DNA from: Bacillus sp. FJAT-27445
GTDB taxonomy: Bacteria; Bacillota; Bacilli; Bacillales; Cytobacillaceae
Reading direction: 5' to 3'
DNA: 64,000 nt
Assembly: GCF_001510665.1 (NCBI RefSeq)
Contig: NZ_LMTI01000004.1
Span: 434,001-498,000 of the forward strand
Shown: positions 36,981 through 46,202 of the stretch, piece by piece
How positions within the stretch are numbered: position 1 is the first letter of the stretch
How the letters are laid out: each line of letters opens with the position of its first letter
Notes under the pieces: generated by a model
Database searches by the model: none
Told to the model about the DNA's origin: nothing
Seen by the model: only the letters and a program-made list of their open reading frames with translations
Made by a program: the position numbers and the translations under genes

Positions 36981-37277
36981 ATGAAACAACTAACCCCAAG
37001 TGAAGTGGAAAAGCTATTGGCTGATGGCGAAACACTTACTATAATAGATGTCCGGGAAGCGGAAGAGGTTTCTAAAGGCAAGATTCCAGGTGCGGTAAAT
37101 ATTCCACTTGGCCTGATTGAATTCAGGATACGTGAGCTTGATAAAAACAAAGAATATGTGATGGTTTGCCGTTCAGGGGGACGAAGCGGGCAGGCATGCC
37201 AATTTCTTGACAGCAAGGGCTTCAAGACAGTGAATATGGCTGGCGGTATGCTTGCTTGGGAAGGAAAAACCGAATAA
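36981..37277 (+). CDS. Single-domain rhodanese (sulfurtransferase)
   Basis: A 98-residue soluble rhodanese. The catalytic loop is C63-R-S-G-G-R-S and the family ending GGMLAWEGKTE is intact. Likely substrates are thiosulfate, glutathione-like or bacillithiol persulfides. CAAAGGAG lies ahead of ATG 36981. It is close to the preceding gene and is a cytoplasmic partner of the membrane rhodanese. Confidence 0.88.
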   Translation: MKQLTPSEVEKLLADGETLTIIDVREAEEVSKGKIPGAVNIPLGLIEFRIRELDKNKEYVMVCRSGGRSGQACQFLDSKGFKTVNMAGGMLAWEGKTE

Positions 37278-37283
37278 CTATTT

Positions 37284-37297
37284 TACCCTTGAGGGTA
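37284..37297 (+). promoter_or_regulatory. CstR-like operator before the TusA-rhodanese gene
   Basis: TACCCTTGAGGGTA, palindromic, with flanking TT and TAA, lies 18 bases before the next start codon. Confidence 0.55.
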
Positions 37298-37315
37298 TAA
37301 AGGAGATGGTATACC

Positions 37316-37879
37316 ATGATCAAAGCAGATATTCAATTGGATGCGAAGGGCCTTGCCTGTCCGATGCCGATTGTTAAAACAAAAAAAGCAATCGCTACAA
37401 TGGAAGCCGGGCGTGTCCTGGAAGTAGAAGCGACCGACAAAGGGTCAAAGGCAGACTTGAAAGCCTGGTCTGAAAGCTCGGGCCACCAATATCTTGGAAC
37501 AGTTGAAGAAGGAAATGTTCTGAGGCATTACATTAGAAAAGCTTCCGGGGAAGAAAAGGCGGAAATGAGCTTTCAGGCTATTATCAGTAATGAAGAATTG
37601 GACCAAATGATAAATGGAAACGAAGGATTTGTGATCCTTGACGTAAGGGAAGAGGCTGAATTCGCATTTAGCCATATTCCGGATGCAATGAACATTCCGC
37701 TTGGTGAACTTGAAGAACGAATTGGAGAGCTAAACAAGGAAGATCAGATTTTAGTCGTATGCAGGACGGGCAGCCGGAGTGACCTTGCTGCCCAAAAGCT
37801 AACTGAAAAGGGTTTTGGGAACATCAAGAATGTCGTTCCTGGAATGAGCCAGTGGAATGGAAAAGCTGAAACTTTATAA
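37316..37879 (+). CDS. TusA-rhodanese fusion protein
   Basis: A 187-residue fusion. Residues 1-75 are a TusA domain (C15 in LDAKGLACPMPIVKT), nearly the same as the single TusA encoded at 35819. Residues 90-187 are a rhodanese with C149 in VVCRTGSRSD. Same architecture as B. subtilis YrkF. The fusion should pass sulfur between the two active cysteines directly. AAAGGAGATGG precedes ATG 37316. Confidence 0.9.
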   Translation: MIKADIQLDAKGLACPMPIVKTKKAIATMEAGRVLEVEATDKGSKADLKAWSESSGHQYLGTVEEGNVLRHYIRKASGEEKAEMSFQAIISNEELDQMINGNEGFVILDVREEAEFAFSHIPDAMNIPLGELEERIGELNKEDQILVVCRTGSRSDLAAQKLTEKGFGNIKNVVPGMSQWNGKAETL

Positions 37880-37935
37880 TTGTATATTTTCAATGGGGAG
37901 TTCATATGGATTCCTCAAAATTTTTACAGAAAATA

Positions 37936-37951
37936 ATACGATGGGGGGTAT
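37936..37951 (+). promoter_or_regulatory. CstR-like operator before the persulfide-dioxygenase-like gene
   Basis: ATACGATGGGGGGTAT with a long G run, as in CsoR-family operators, eight bases before the start codon. The G run may also serve as ribosome site, so binding would block translation start region DNA. Confidence 0.5.
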
Positions 37952-37958
37952 ATAAATC

Positions 37959-39086
37959 ATGGCGGTTAAGCCAATGACACCAAAAGAAGTAACAAGGAAA
38001 ATCATCAATAAAGAACCGTTATTTATCCTTGACGTGCGGAATGAAGCCGATTTTAAGGATTGGAAAATTGAAGGGCATACTTTCGAGGATTTAAATATTC
38101 CATACTTCGAGCTATTGGACGGAGTGGAAGAGATTCTTGGGAAAATCCCTGAAAACAAGGATGTCCTTGTTGTTTGCGCGAAGGAAGGCTCATCCATCTT
38201 GATTGCCGATATGCTATCCGAAGCTGGAAAGAATGTTTCCTATCTCGAAGGCGGAATGAAAGCATGGAGCGAGCATCTCGAGCCAGTAAAGGTTGGCGAT
38301 TTGAAGGACGGTGGAGAGCTTTACCAGTTTGTCAGGATTGGAAAGGGATGCCTTTCGTACATGGCGGTTTCAAATGGAGAAGCCGCCCTGATAGATGCGA
38401 CAAGGATGACGCATGTATATCTCGATTTTGCAAACGAAATCGGTGCTAGGATCACACATGTGTTTGATACCCATTTACATGCTGACCATATTTCTGGAGG
38501 CCGGGCAATAGCAGAAGCGACTGGGGCTGTTTACTGGCTTCCGCCAAAAGATGCCGCGGAAGTTGCATTTTCATATGAACCGCTTGAGGAAGGCGATGAG
38601 GTGGCAATCGGGACAACAAGCATTAGCATCCACGCCATATATTCACCTGGACACACAATTGGTTCTACTTCGTTTGTCATCGATGGTAATTATCTGCTCT
38701 CGGGCGATATTCTGTTCATTGACTCAATTGGGAGGCCCGATCTTGCCGGAATGGCGGAGGACTGGGTCGGGGACCTGAGGGAATCACTTTATAAAAGATA
38801 CAGGAATTTACCGGGAAAATTGCTTGTCCTTCCAGCTCATTTCATGATCATTGATGAACTGAATGAAGATGGCACTGTCGGCAAGGAGCTGGGAGTCCTT
38901 TTTGCGGAAAATCATGGCCTCAATATTGAAGATGAGAAAGAGTTCAGGAAGCTTGTGACAGAGAATCTTCCTCCTCAGCCAAATGCATACAAGGAAATCC
39001 GCCAGACAAATATGGGGAAACTTAACCCGGATAGTGAACAGCAGCGTGAAATGGAAATTGGCCCTAATCGCTGTGCTGTTCGATAG
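37959..39086 (+). CDS. Rhodanese-metallo-beta-lactamase protein (persulfide dioxygenase-like)
   Basis: A 375-residue two-domain enzyme. Residues 5-110 are a rhodanese with C73 in VVCAKEGSS; residues 120-330 are a metallo-beta-lactamase fold with the metal motif [10 protein letters not shown] (H172, H174, D176, H177), SPGHTIGS and SGDILFID. This domain is the ETHE1/persulfide dioxygenase type, which oxidises persulfides to sulfite with non-haem iron. The order is like B. subtilis YrkH and the reverse of S. aureus CstB. Sulfite made here could leave through the exporter encoded next. Confidence 0.9.
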   Translation: MAVKPMTPKEVTRKIINKEPLFILDVRNEADFKDWKIEGHTFEDLNIPYFELLDGVEEILGKIPENKDVLVVCAKEGSSILIADMLSEAGKNVSYLEGGMKAWSEHLEPVKVGDLKDGGELYQFVRIGKGCLSYMAVSNGEAALIDATRMTHVYLDFANEIGARITHVFDTHLHADHISGGRAIAEATGAVYWLPPKDAAEVAFSYEPLEEGDEVAIGTTSISIHAIYSPGHTIGSTSFVIDGNYLLSGDILFIDSIGRPDLAGMAEDWVGDLRESLYKRYRNLPGKLLVLPAHFMIIDELNEDGTVGKELGVLFAENHGLNIEDEKEFRKLVTENLPPQPNAYKEIRQTNMGKLNPDSEQQREMEIGPNRCAVR

Positions 39087-39098
39087 GGGTGGACTGCA

Positions 39099-39875
39099 AT
39101 GGATATCCCGTTTATTATTACTATCTTTTTGATTGGTTTTATCGGCTCATACATTTCCGGAATGCTCGGTATTGGCGGCTCGATCATCAAGTACCCGATG
39201 CTCCTTTACATCCCGCCTCTTTTTGGCCTTGCGGCGTTCAGCGCCCACGAGGTTTCGGGGATTTCAGCTATTCAGGTGCTATTTGCAACAATAGGCGGGG
39301 TGTGGGCATACCGGAAAGGCGGTTACCTGAATAAGCAACTGATCATGTACATGGGCGGAAGCATCCTTGCCGGAAGCTTTATCGGCAGCTTTGGCTCGAA
39401 GATCATGTCGGAGGCTGGGATAAACATCGTCTATGGAACCCTTGCATTGATTGCTGCCATAATGATGTTCATCCCCAAAAAGGCAATTGATGAAATCCCG
39501 CTGCATCAGGTGAAATTCAATAAATGGCTGGCGGCAGGCCTGGCTTTAATTGTCGGTATCGGTTCGGGAATTGTCGGTGCGGCGGGAGCGTTCCTTCTTG
39601 TGCCAATCATGCTTGTCGTCCTTAAAATTCCAACTCGGATGACAATTGCATCATCGCTTGCGATAACGTTTATTTCCTCGATTGGCGCAACTATCGGAAA
39701 AGTGACAACAGGGCAGGTAGATTATTTCCCGGTATTTATAATGGTCATCGCCAGCCTAATTGCATCGCCGCTCGGTGCGATGGCGGGCAAAAAAATGAAT
39801 ACAAAAATTCTCCAGATTATTTTGGCGGCCCTTATCTCGGCCACCGCTCTTAAAATCTGGCTGGATATCCTGTAA
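39099..39875 (+). CDS. TSUP (TauE/SafE) family exporter, sulfite-type
   Basis: A 258-residue membrane protein with about eight hydrophobic segments and the TSUP repeats [20 protein letters not shown] and [18 protein letters not shown]. It matches B. subtilis YrkJ in length and neighbourhood. It probably exports sulfite or another sulfur oxyanion made by the preceding enzyme. GGGGTGG precedes ATG 39099, 12 bases after the upstream stop. Confidence 0.88.
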   Translation: MDIPFIITIFLIGFIGSYISGMLGIGGSIIKYPMLLYIPPLFGLAAFSAHEVSGISAIQVLFATIGGVWAYRKGGYLNKQLIMYMGGSILAGSFIGSFGSKIMSEAGINIVYGTLALIAAIMMFIPKKAIDEIPLHQVKFNKWLAAGLALIVGIGSGIVGAAGAFLLVPIMLVVLKIPTRMTIASSLAITFISSIGATIGKVTTGQVDYFPVFIMVIASLIASPLGAMAGKKMNTKILQIILAALISATALKIWLDIL

Positions 39876-39881
39876 AAAAGT

Positions 39882-39916
39882 AAAACGGCAGCCGCTTAAT
39901 AGGCTGCCGTTTGTTT
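39882..39916. terminator. Bidirectional terminator
   Basis: Stem AAACGGCAGCC / GGCTGCCGTTT with T runs on both strands, between the converging exporter and PucR genes. Confidence 0.88.
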
Positions 39917-39917
39917 A

Positions 39918-41633
39918 TCAAGTGAGTGTATCAGCGGGAAGTTTTTTGTTCAAGAGCCTGAATATTTTTAGGGATAGCTGAATTTGCAGGAGCTCTTCCG
40001 CATTCTTTAAATCCGTATCCATAATTTCTTTAATTTTTTCGATCCTGTAGATTAGCGTATTTCTATGCAGGAACATGGCTTTCGCGGTTTCACTGATATT
40101 TTGATTGCATTGGAAAAAATTCTCTAATGTTTCAATAAAACTAGTTCCATGGAGGGAGTCATGCTCATAAACTTTTCCCAGCCTTTTCAAAAAGAACTCT
40201 TCCATTGTATGGTTATTTATATTTGTATCTAGGAAATGGTAGATTGAGTGGTCTTCAAAATGTGAAACTCCACCCTTTGTTCCAAATCTCTCCATTAGGC
40301 GGACTGCTTCGTTTGCTTCCGAAAAACTTTTATCAATGGAATGAATCCGTACGTATTGCCTTCCAATTCCAATATTCAATGTTGCATTTTTAATTTGCTT
40401 TTTTAGAAGTTTATAAATTTCCTCACCATAGTGCTTGGCATTGTTCACAGTGAGCGGAGGCCGGTTTTCGTTTTGGCCAATCAAGGTAATAATCCTATTG
40501 TTCCTGAAAAAAGAAGTGACTTCCCCGGCAGCAATATTGGAATGCTCATAAATCAGATCGACACACTTTTTTGCGGTCTGTTCCATTTGGACTCTCCGGG
40601 CAACTAAATCCTCAATTTTTTCAGGACTTTCAGTTTCAACAGTAAGGACCATGCAATGATAGCGATAATTCGTTTTTAGTCCGTGCAAATCACAAAGGGA
40701 TTGGATTGAATCGCTGGAAGTTATTTTTCCTGTAAGTAAATCATCGAAAAAGTCATCTCGAATCTTCAGTTTTACCTCCTCGATTTCCTTTGCTTTAATC
40801 ATTTCGAGAGCTGTGATGGTCGATGCCTGTTCAAGGATTATATAATCGAACTCGCTCAATTCCCGTACGGTTTGCCAGACGACAATATAGCCGTAAAGGT
40901 GATTGGAGGCTGCAACGGGCAGAATTCGGCACTTTATATCCATATGATCAAGCTCATAATTCCGCATAATTGATTTTTTAATTTCTTTTATGTTTTTTGG
41001 AATGGAATCGATAAATTCTCTTTTAAATACAGGCCGTTTCTTTGAAAGATTAAGGCAGTACTCAAGGGGGACTGGATTTTGCGGATGCTCGGTATAATGA
41101 ATCAGCCGCCAGTCCTTGTCCACCGCGATAATCGGGTTGTTAATTGTTCCTGACAGCAGGGAGGAAATTTTCTCTATGCCGCCGCCTTCGAGGGTAACGC
41201 GAAAGAAAAGGTTGTGCATATCAAGCGTTTTCCGGTTAAGCAGGTCATATCTCCCGGAAGCTTTTTCATTAATGATCGAAATAACCTTTGAAAGAGTGTA
41301 CTCGAATGGCAGCTCAATCAGAGGCATGCCAAGGCGGTTTGCTTCCTCAATCATCCTCTGGGGAATCTTCTCAAAATAGCGTCTCATCTTGACAACAAGG
41401 CCGGCGCAGTTAATTCCGGAAAGTTCTCTGATTACCTGGACCTGGTAGTCGATATTGTCTTTGAAGATATAACCGGTCGTCAAAAGCAGCTCATTTGGCG
41501 AAAGCCAATCGAACGAATCCGGATTTTCGATAATATTTACAAGTGATATTTCATTGTCGATCCCTGCTTCTCCAGCAACAATCCTTAATCCATCCAATGC
41601 TTTTATTTCAAAAAGTTCTTTAACCTTTAGCAA
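39918..41633 (-). CDS. PucR-family transcriptional regulator
   Basis: A 571-residue regulator. The N-terminal PucR sensor domain (MLKVKELFEIKALDGLRIVAG) covers about residues 5-125, a GGDEF-like middle domain follows, and the C-terminal helix-turn-helix is ETAKAMFLHRNTLIYRIEKI. PucR proteins activate purine or other nitrogen catabolic genes in response to a metabolite. It lies divergent, 305 bases from an AllH-like gene, which fits a purine/allantoin-type link. The start ATG is 41633; GGAGGGGATTGG lies upstream on the minus strand. Confidence 0.9.
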   Translation of the reverse strand: MLKVKELFEIKALDGLRIVAGEAGIDNEISLVNIIENPDSFDWLSPNELLLTTGYIFKDNIDYQVQVIRELSGINCAGLVVKMRRYFEKIPQRMIEEANRLGMPLIELPFEYTLSKVISIINEKASGRYDLLNRKTLDMHNLFFRVTLEGGGIEKISSLLSGTINNPIIAVDKDWRLIHYTEHPQNPVPLEYCLNLSKKRPVFKREFIDSIPKNIKEIKKSIMRNYELDHMDIKCRILPVAASNHLYGYIVVWQTVRELSEFDYIILEQASTITALEMIKAKEIEEVKLKIRDDFFDDLLTGKITSSDSIQSLCDLHGLKTNYRYHCMVLTVETESPEKIEDLVARRVQMEQTAKKCVDLIYEHSNIAAGEVTSFFRNNRIITLIGQNENRPPLTVNNAKHYGEEIYKLLKKQIKNATLNIGIGRQYVRIHSIDKSFSEANEAVRLMERFGTKGGVSHFEDHSIYHFLDTNINNHTMEEFFLKRLGKVYEHDSLHGTSFIETLENFFQCNQNISETAKAMFLHRNTLIYRIEKIKEIMDTDLKNAEELLQIQLSLKIFRLLNKKLPADTLT

Positions 41634-41937
41634 ACCAATCCCCTCCTCCAGGAATCTTTGATATACTCATTGTACCCTTTGCACAATGCAAATCAATATT
41701 TTTTGGCTTTGGTACATAGTGACCTATATGTATAATGAGCCTAGAATAGTTTTTGTAAAAGTGGCATCAAAATTTTATAACGGCTAGGAAATCTGCAATG
41801 TGAGTGCCGGTTTTCAGCTGCTAATGCTTTAAAAGTACCTATTATACTTTCATTCTTTCTTTTTTAGCTGGTCTTCAACAACTTTTATGGCAATCTGCCG
41901 TTCGCGGATGTGCCGTTCCTCTAGAAGGGGTGAGTTT
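41634..41937. other. Divergent control region between pucR and the AllH-like gene
   Basis: A 304-base AT-rich interval that should hold promoters for both genes. I see no strong palindrome; TTGCACAATGCAA at 41678-41690 is a short inverted repeat close to the pucR start and a candidate operator. Confidence 0.4.
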
Positions 41938-42813
41938 ATGTATTTTGCAGTCTTAGGGGATTCAAGTTTCATTAAGAGAATTAGCCGCGGAAAGTTTATG
42001 GGGGTTGTCCATAGCGTCTTTGAACGGACCATTAACCTTGAAGACCAGGAAAATGGCGAGTTATATACAATCGGATCCCGCAGCCTGGACAACGCACCTA
42101 ATACTATCATTGCTGATATCCATGGCTTCAGGCAATTTGGCATCCAACCCGGGATGGGGGTTTCTACCGATGGAAACGCCATCCATATTGAAAAATTGCT
42201 TTCAATATCAGTAGAGAATGCCGCCTTTTGGATTTCCAGGCTTCCGGTATATCCAAAGGATACGGCTATTCTCACCGGGAATGTTGCCAGGTTGAAAAGC
42301 TTTATCGATACATTCGGGAAAGCGGGAGGAATGAAGGACGATCCTAACAACGCGACTCTTTTTGGCAAGGAAATATCCAGGCTCCTTAAAGAACGGTCAA
42401 AAAGCCTCGTAATGGAATTATCCGAAGGGAAAATCGGCCCAGCAATAGAAAGTGCGAGAGGAATAATCGGACTTGGACCGGGCCTTACCCCTTCAGGAGA
42501 CGATTTTTTAACAGGGATGCTCGCGGCCTTCAGCATACAGGATAGCCCGGCCCATACATTTTCGGAATTTGGCAGGCAGGTTGTTGAAATTGCAAGGCCT
42601 TTGACCAATGTAATCAGCTGGACGGCTCTCCAAAAAGCTTCTCAGGGACTTGTAAGGGAATCGACCATCTCTCTTATTCAGGCAGTCCTTTACGGGAATG
42701 AGGATGACCTTTTCAAAGCCTTAAACGAGGTTTTAAAGATTGGATCTACATCGGGGACGGATATGGCACTCGGGCTAGCGGCTGGTTTTGAAATTAATTT
42801 ACTCTACAATTAA
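41938..42813 (+). CDS. DUF2877 / AllH-like protein
   Basis: A 291-residue protein of the DUF2877 family, whose signature is IGLGPGLTPSGDDFLTGMLAA near residue 180. AllH, with AllF and AllG, has been linked to oxamate carbamoyltransferase in allantoin catabolism. Here no allF, allG or carbamate kinase gene is nearby, so a role in a different carbamoyl or acyl-CoA type reaction is possible. ATG 41938 follows GAAGGGGTGAG; an in-frame ATG at 41887 has no ribosome site. Regulated perhaps by the divergent PucR protein. Confidence 0.78.
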   Translation: MYFAVLGDSSFIKRISRGKFMGVVHSVFERTINLEDQENGELYTIGSRSLDNAPNTIIADIHGFRQFGIQPGMGVSTDGNAIHIEKLLSISVENAAFWISRLPVYPKDTAILTGNVARLKSFIDTFGKAGGMKDDPNNATLFGKEISRLLKERSKSLVMELSEGKIGPAIESARGIIGLGPGLTPSGDDFLTGMLAAFSIQDSPAHTFSEFGRQVVEIARPLTNVISWTALQKASQGLVRESTISLIQAVLYGNEDDLFKALNEVLKIGSTSGTDMALGLAAGFEINLLYN

Positions 42814-42971
42814 GGGATAGTAAGATCCCCACTTCAAGATTCAGAGGAATCGTTGAAGATAGTAGTGATCACATGCAAATACTGTATAAATTGCAGCATA
42901 ATGGATAGGCAGTATAATGTGGCAACCTGCTTATCACAGATTTTGGCAAAAGGAAGGTATAGCACAGGAAA

Positions 42972-44141
42972 ATGGACAACGAGACGAATCATCTACAACT
43001 TATAACTGCAAGTGAACAATGGGATATAGCCGCGATTCAGCAGTTATTGGACGCAGGAGCAAGCGTTGACTTCAAGGATAACGGCGGGCGAACCGCGTTG
43101 ATGGCAGCTACGCAAAAGAATAATATTGATGTTGTTAAATTGCTGCTTGAGGCAGGCAGTGATGTAAATGCTAGCGATATTACTCAATTGACCCCTTTTA
43201 TTTGTGCCGGCGCAAATGGGTTCCACGAAATCCTCAGCCAAATGCTTCATTATGGAGCGGATTTGGGCAAAGTCAACCGCTTTGGCGGGACGGCTTTGCT
43301 GCCATCAAGTGAAAAAGGGTATTTGAAGACCGTACAGCGATGCCTTGAAGCGGGCATTCCGGTAAACCATGCAAACAATCTTGGCTGGTCGGCTCTATTG
43401 GAATCAGTCATTTTGGGAAATGGCGGCCGCCTGTATTCACTCATCATTGAGCTTCTCTTCAAAGCTGGCGCCGACCCACATCTCAAGGACAGGGATGGAA
43501 AGTCTTCACTCCTACACGCAAAGGAGCTTGGGCAGGATAAGGTTTACGCCATATTGTCGGGTACATACAGCGAAGAAGATAACTTCATTCAAGAAGCCAA
43601 GTCTCTTTATCTTCAGGACCGGTATGATGAAGCTATTACTATGCTAAACGAGGCAATGGACAAAAATCCCGAAAACAGGGACTATTATTTCTATAAAGGA
43701 TATTGCCTGCAAGAGCAGAAGAACTATCATGAAGCTCTTGCAGAATTCCAAAAAGCTCTTACCTATGATTCAAATGACCATGATTTCTACTTTTACACCG
43801 CGAATTGCCTGAGGCTTATGAAAAAAGCGGATGAGGCGCTCGCCGAATATGATAAGGCGGTTGAATTAAATCCAAGCGAAACCTTCTACCGCTACCATAA
43901 ATCCAATTATTTGAGGGAATTAGGAAGGCATGAGGAAGCCGTTGTGGAAATGGACCGCCTCCTCGCGCTGCAGCCGAATCGGTATGATTTCTCTTTTCAC
44001 AAGGCAAACAGCTTAAGGTCATTAGGAAAACATGAGGAAGCAATTGAAGCGATAGAAAACGCAATTGCCAATGACCCGGAAAACCCTCTTTATCAATTGC
44101 ATAAAGAACAGTCACATGAAATGCTCGCGCTTCAAAAATAA
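42972..44141 (+). CDS. Ankyrin-repeat plus TPR-repeat protein
   Basis: A 389-residue repeat protein without signal peptide or membrane segment. Residues about 8-200 hold five to six ankyrin repeats (GGRTALMAATQKNNIDVVKLL, GWSALLESVILGNG). Residues about 205-385 hold five TPR units (ENRDYYFYKGYCLQEQKNYH). Both are protein-binding scaffolds; fusion of the two is unusual. ATG 42972 has only a weak AGGAAA site, and 158 bases of plain sequence lie upstream. No catalytic domain is visible and the partner is unknown. Confidence 0.85.
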   Translation: MDNETNHLQLITASEQWDIAAIQQLLDAGASVDFKDNGGRTALMAATQKNNIDVVKLLLEAGSDVNASDITQLTPFICAGANGFHEILSQMLHYGADLGKVNRFGGTALLPSSEKGYLKTVQRCLEAGIPVNHANNLGWSALLESVILGNGGRLYSLIIELLFKAGADPHLKDRDGKSSLLHAKELGQDKVYAILSGTYSEEDNFIQEAKSLYLQDRYDEAITMLNEAMDKNPENRDYYFYKGYCLQEQKNYHEALAEFQKALTYDSNDHDFYFYTANCLRLMKKADEALAEYDKAVELNPSETFYRYHKSNYLRELGRHEEAVVEMDRLLALQPNRYDFSFHKANSLRSLGKHEEAIEAIENAIANDPENPLYQLHKEQSHEMLALQK

Positions 44142-44160
44142 TAGAACAAATTTATTCCTT

Positions 44161-44196
44161 GGAGCCAGCCTGAATTCGGGTTGGTTCCTTTTTTTT
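44161..44196 (+). terminator. Terminator after the ankyrin-TPR gene
   Basis: Ten-pair stem GGAGCCAGCC / GGTTGGTTCC (two G-U pairs) followed by eight T. Confidence 0.8.
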
Positions 44197-44501
44197 CATC
44201 GGGACAGGTGGCCGTAATTAATAGAATCCTCATTGTGCAAAAAGCCCAAGGGATGAATGCGGGTTTTGGTTACCTTTATCAATATCCCATTGTGCATCCT
44301 GTCTGAAAAGTTCATGTAAAGCAGAAATAGAATGGCGGCTATTAAAGGTGGAAGAGAGGCGGGTTTTTGTATGCGGCCACCTTAAAGTTTGCAGGGGATA
44401 CGATGAATGATTGCTGGAAATATGCTACAATGAGTGGGATTTTTAATTTTGGAAGTTTCTTATATATATATAAACTATTTCCTATATTCTGAGGTGTGAA
44501 A
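44197..44501. other. Intergenic region before the glucosidase gene
   Basis: A 305-base interval with no supported gene. It ends with an AT-rich tract (TATATATATATAAA) and the glucosidase ribosome site. ATTGTGCA occurs twice (44233 and 44291), function unknown. Confidence 0.4.
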
Positions 44502-46172
44502 ATGAGCAAGAAGTGGTGGAAAGAATGTATTGCGTATCAGGTGTATCCCCGCAGTTTCATGGACAGCAATGGAGACGGAATTGGCGATTTGCAGGGCGTT
44601 ATCCTGAAGCTGGATTATTTGAAGGAACTCGGGATAGATGTAATATGGCTGTCTCCAATGTATAAATCGCCGAATGATGATAACGGGTATGATATTTCCG
44701 ATTACCAGGATATTATGGAAGAATTCGGGATAATGGCAGACTTCGATGAACTGCTGGAGGAAGTGCATAAACGTGGCATGAAGCTAATTTTGGACCTCGT
44801 CATCAATCATACAAGTGATGAACATCCTTGGTTCATTGAATCCCGGTCATCAATAGACAATCCAAAGCGCGATTGGTACATTTGGCGGGACGGGAAGGAC
44901 GGGAATGAGCCAAACAATTGGGAATCGATTTTCAGCGGCTCTGCCTGGAAATACGATGGCCGAACAAAGCAGTATTTCATGCATCTCTTTTCGGAGCGGC
45001 AGCCTGACCTGAATTGGGAAAACCCCGAAGTCCGGGAAGCACTGTACGGCATGGTGAATTGGTGGCTAGATAAAGGGATTGACGGCTTCCGTGTGGATGC
45101 GATTTCCCATATTAAAAAACAGCCGGGCCTTCCGGATATGCCAAATCCGGACAACCTTGATTATGTTTCATGCTTCGACTATATGATGAACGTAAACGGA
45201 ATAGATGAGCTCCTGACAGAGTTTTCGAGCAGGACGATTAAGAAGTATGATGTAATGACAGTTGGCGAGGCAAACGGGGTTAAGCTTGTGGACGCCGATA
45301 AATGGGTCGGTGAGGAAAAGGGCCATTTCAATATGATTTTCCAATTTGAATTTCTTGACCTGTGGGACAAAAAAACGAAGGATTCGGTCGATGTGAAGGC
45401 CCTTAAGCGCGTCCTGACAAAATGGCAGAATGGGCTAGATGGCAGAGGCTGGAATGCGCTGTTTATTGAAAATCATGACCAGCCGCGCCGTGTATCGACC
45501 TGGGGAAATGACGGAAAGTATTGGAAGGAAAGCGCAAAAATGCTTGCCACCATGTATTTTTTGATGAAAGGAACCCCATTTATTTATCAGGGCCAGGAAA
45601 TCGGGATGACAAACGTTAGATTTCCTTCAATTGAAGAGTATGATGACGTTGGCATGATTAATTTTTACAAGGTGGAAACGGCAAAGGGCCGCCAACATGA
45701 AGAAATTATGGAGGTTATCTGGAAACGCGGCCGGGACAATGCCAGGACTCCGATGCAATGGAATGATTCGCCTATGGGTGGTTTCACTTCAGGCCCTAAA
45801 ACCTGGCTTGGAGTAAATCCAAATTATCAGGAAATCAATGTTGAAAGGCAGCTTACCGAATCTGATTCAATCCTGAACTTTTACAAAGGCCTGATTCGCC
45901 TTAGGAAAGAAAATCCTTTGTTTATCTACGGAAAATATGAGCTATACCATCCAAACCATCCAAAGCTGTTCGTGTATACACGGACATTGGGTAGGAAAAG
46001 GGCAATCATCATTTGTAATTTCCACGGGACGCCCACCAGGTTTAGGATGCCTTCTTCAATAGACTATAAAACTAGCACGCTTTTGATTAGCAACTATGAG
46101 GCTGGCGAACGTAAAGTCAGGAAGGAATTTACGCTTAAGCCATTTGAAGCAAGGGTATATTTGCTGGGATAA
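44502..46172 (+). CDS. GH13 alpha-glucosidase (oligo-1,6-glucosidase type)
   Basis: A 556-residue cytoplasmic glycoside hydrolase. The N-terminal WWKECIAYQVYPRSFMDSNGDGIGDLQG is that of GH13 subfamily 29/31 enzymes. Catalytic residues are D199 (GFRVDAISH), E256 (VGEANG) and D326 (ENHDQPR); the numbers agree closely with B. cereus oligo-1,6-glucosidase. It hydrolyses terminal alpha-1,6 or alpha-1,4 glucosyl units of isomalto-oligosaccharides. ATG 44502 was chosen since GAGGTGTGA precedes it; GTG 44496 is within the ribosome site. No sugar transporter or regulator is adjacent. Confidence 0.9.
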   Translation: MSKKWWKECIAYQVYPRSFMDSNGDGIGDLQGVILKLDYLKELGIDVIWLSPMYKSPNDDNGYDISDYQDIMEEFGIMADFDELLEEVHKRGMKLILDLVINHTSDEHPWFIESRSSIDNPKRDWYIWRDGKDGNEPNNWESIFSGSAWKYDGRTKQYFMHLFSERQPDLNWENPEVREALYGMVNWWLDKGIDGFRVDAISHIKKQPGLPDMPNPDNLDYVSCFDYMMNVNGIDELLTEFSSRTIKKYDVMTVGEANGVKLVDADKWVGEEKGHFNMIFQFEFLDLWDKKTKDSVDVKALKRVLTKWQNGLDGRGWNALFIENHDQPRRVSTWGNDGKYWKESAKMLATMYFLMKGTPFIYQGQEIGMTNVRFPSIEEYDDVGMINFYKVETAKGRQHEEIMEVIWKRGRDNARTPMQWNDSPMGGFTSGPKTWLGVNPNYQEINVERQLTESDSILNFYKGLIRLRKENPLFIYGKYELYHPNHPKLFVYTRTLGRKRAIIICNFHGTPTRFRMPSSIDYKTSTLLISNYEAGERKVRKEFTLKPFEARVYLLG

Positions 46173-46202
46173 CAGGATCACTTTTAAACAAGGGGGATGG
46201 AA

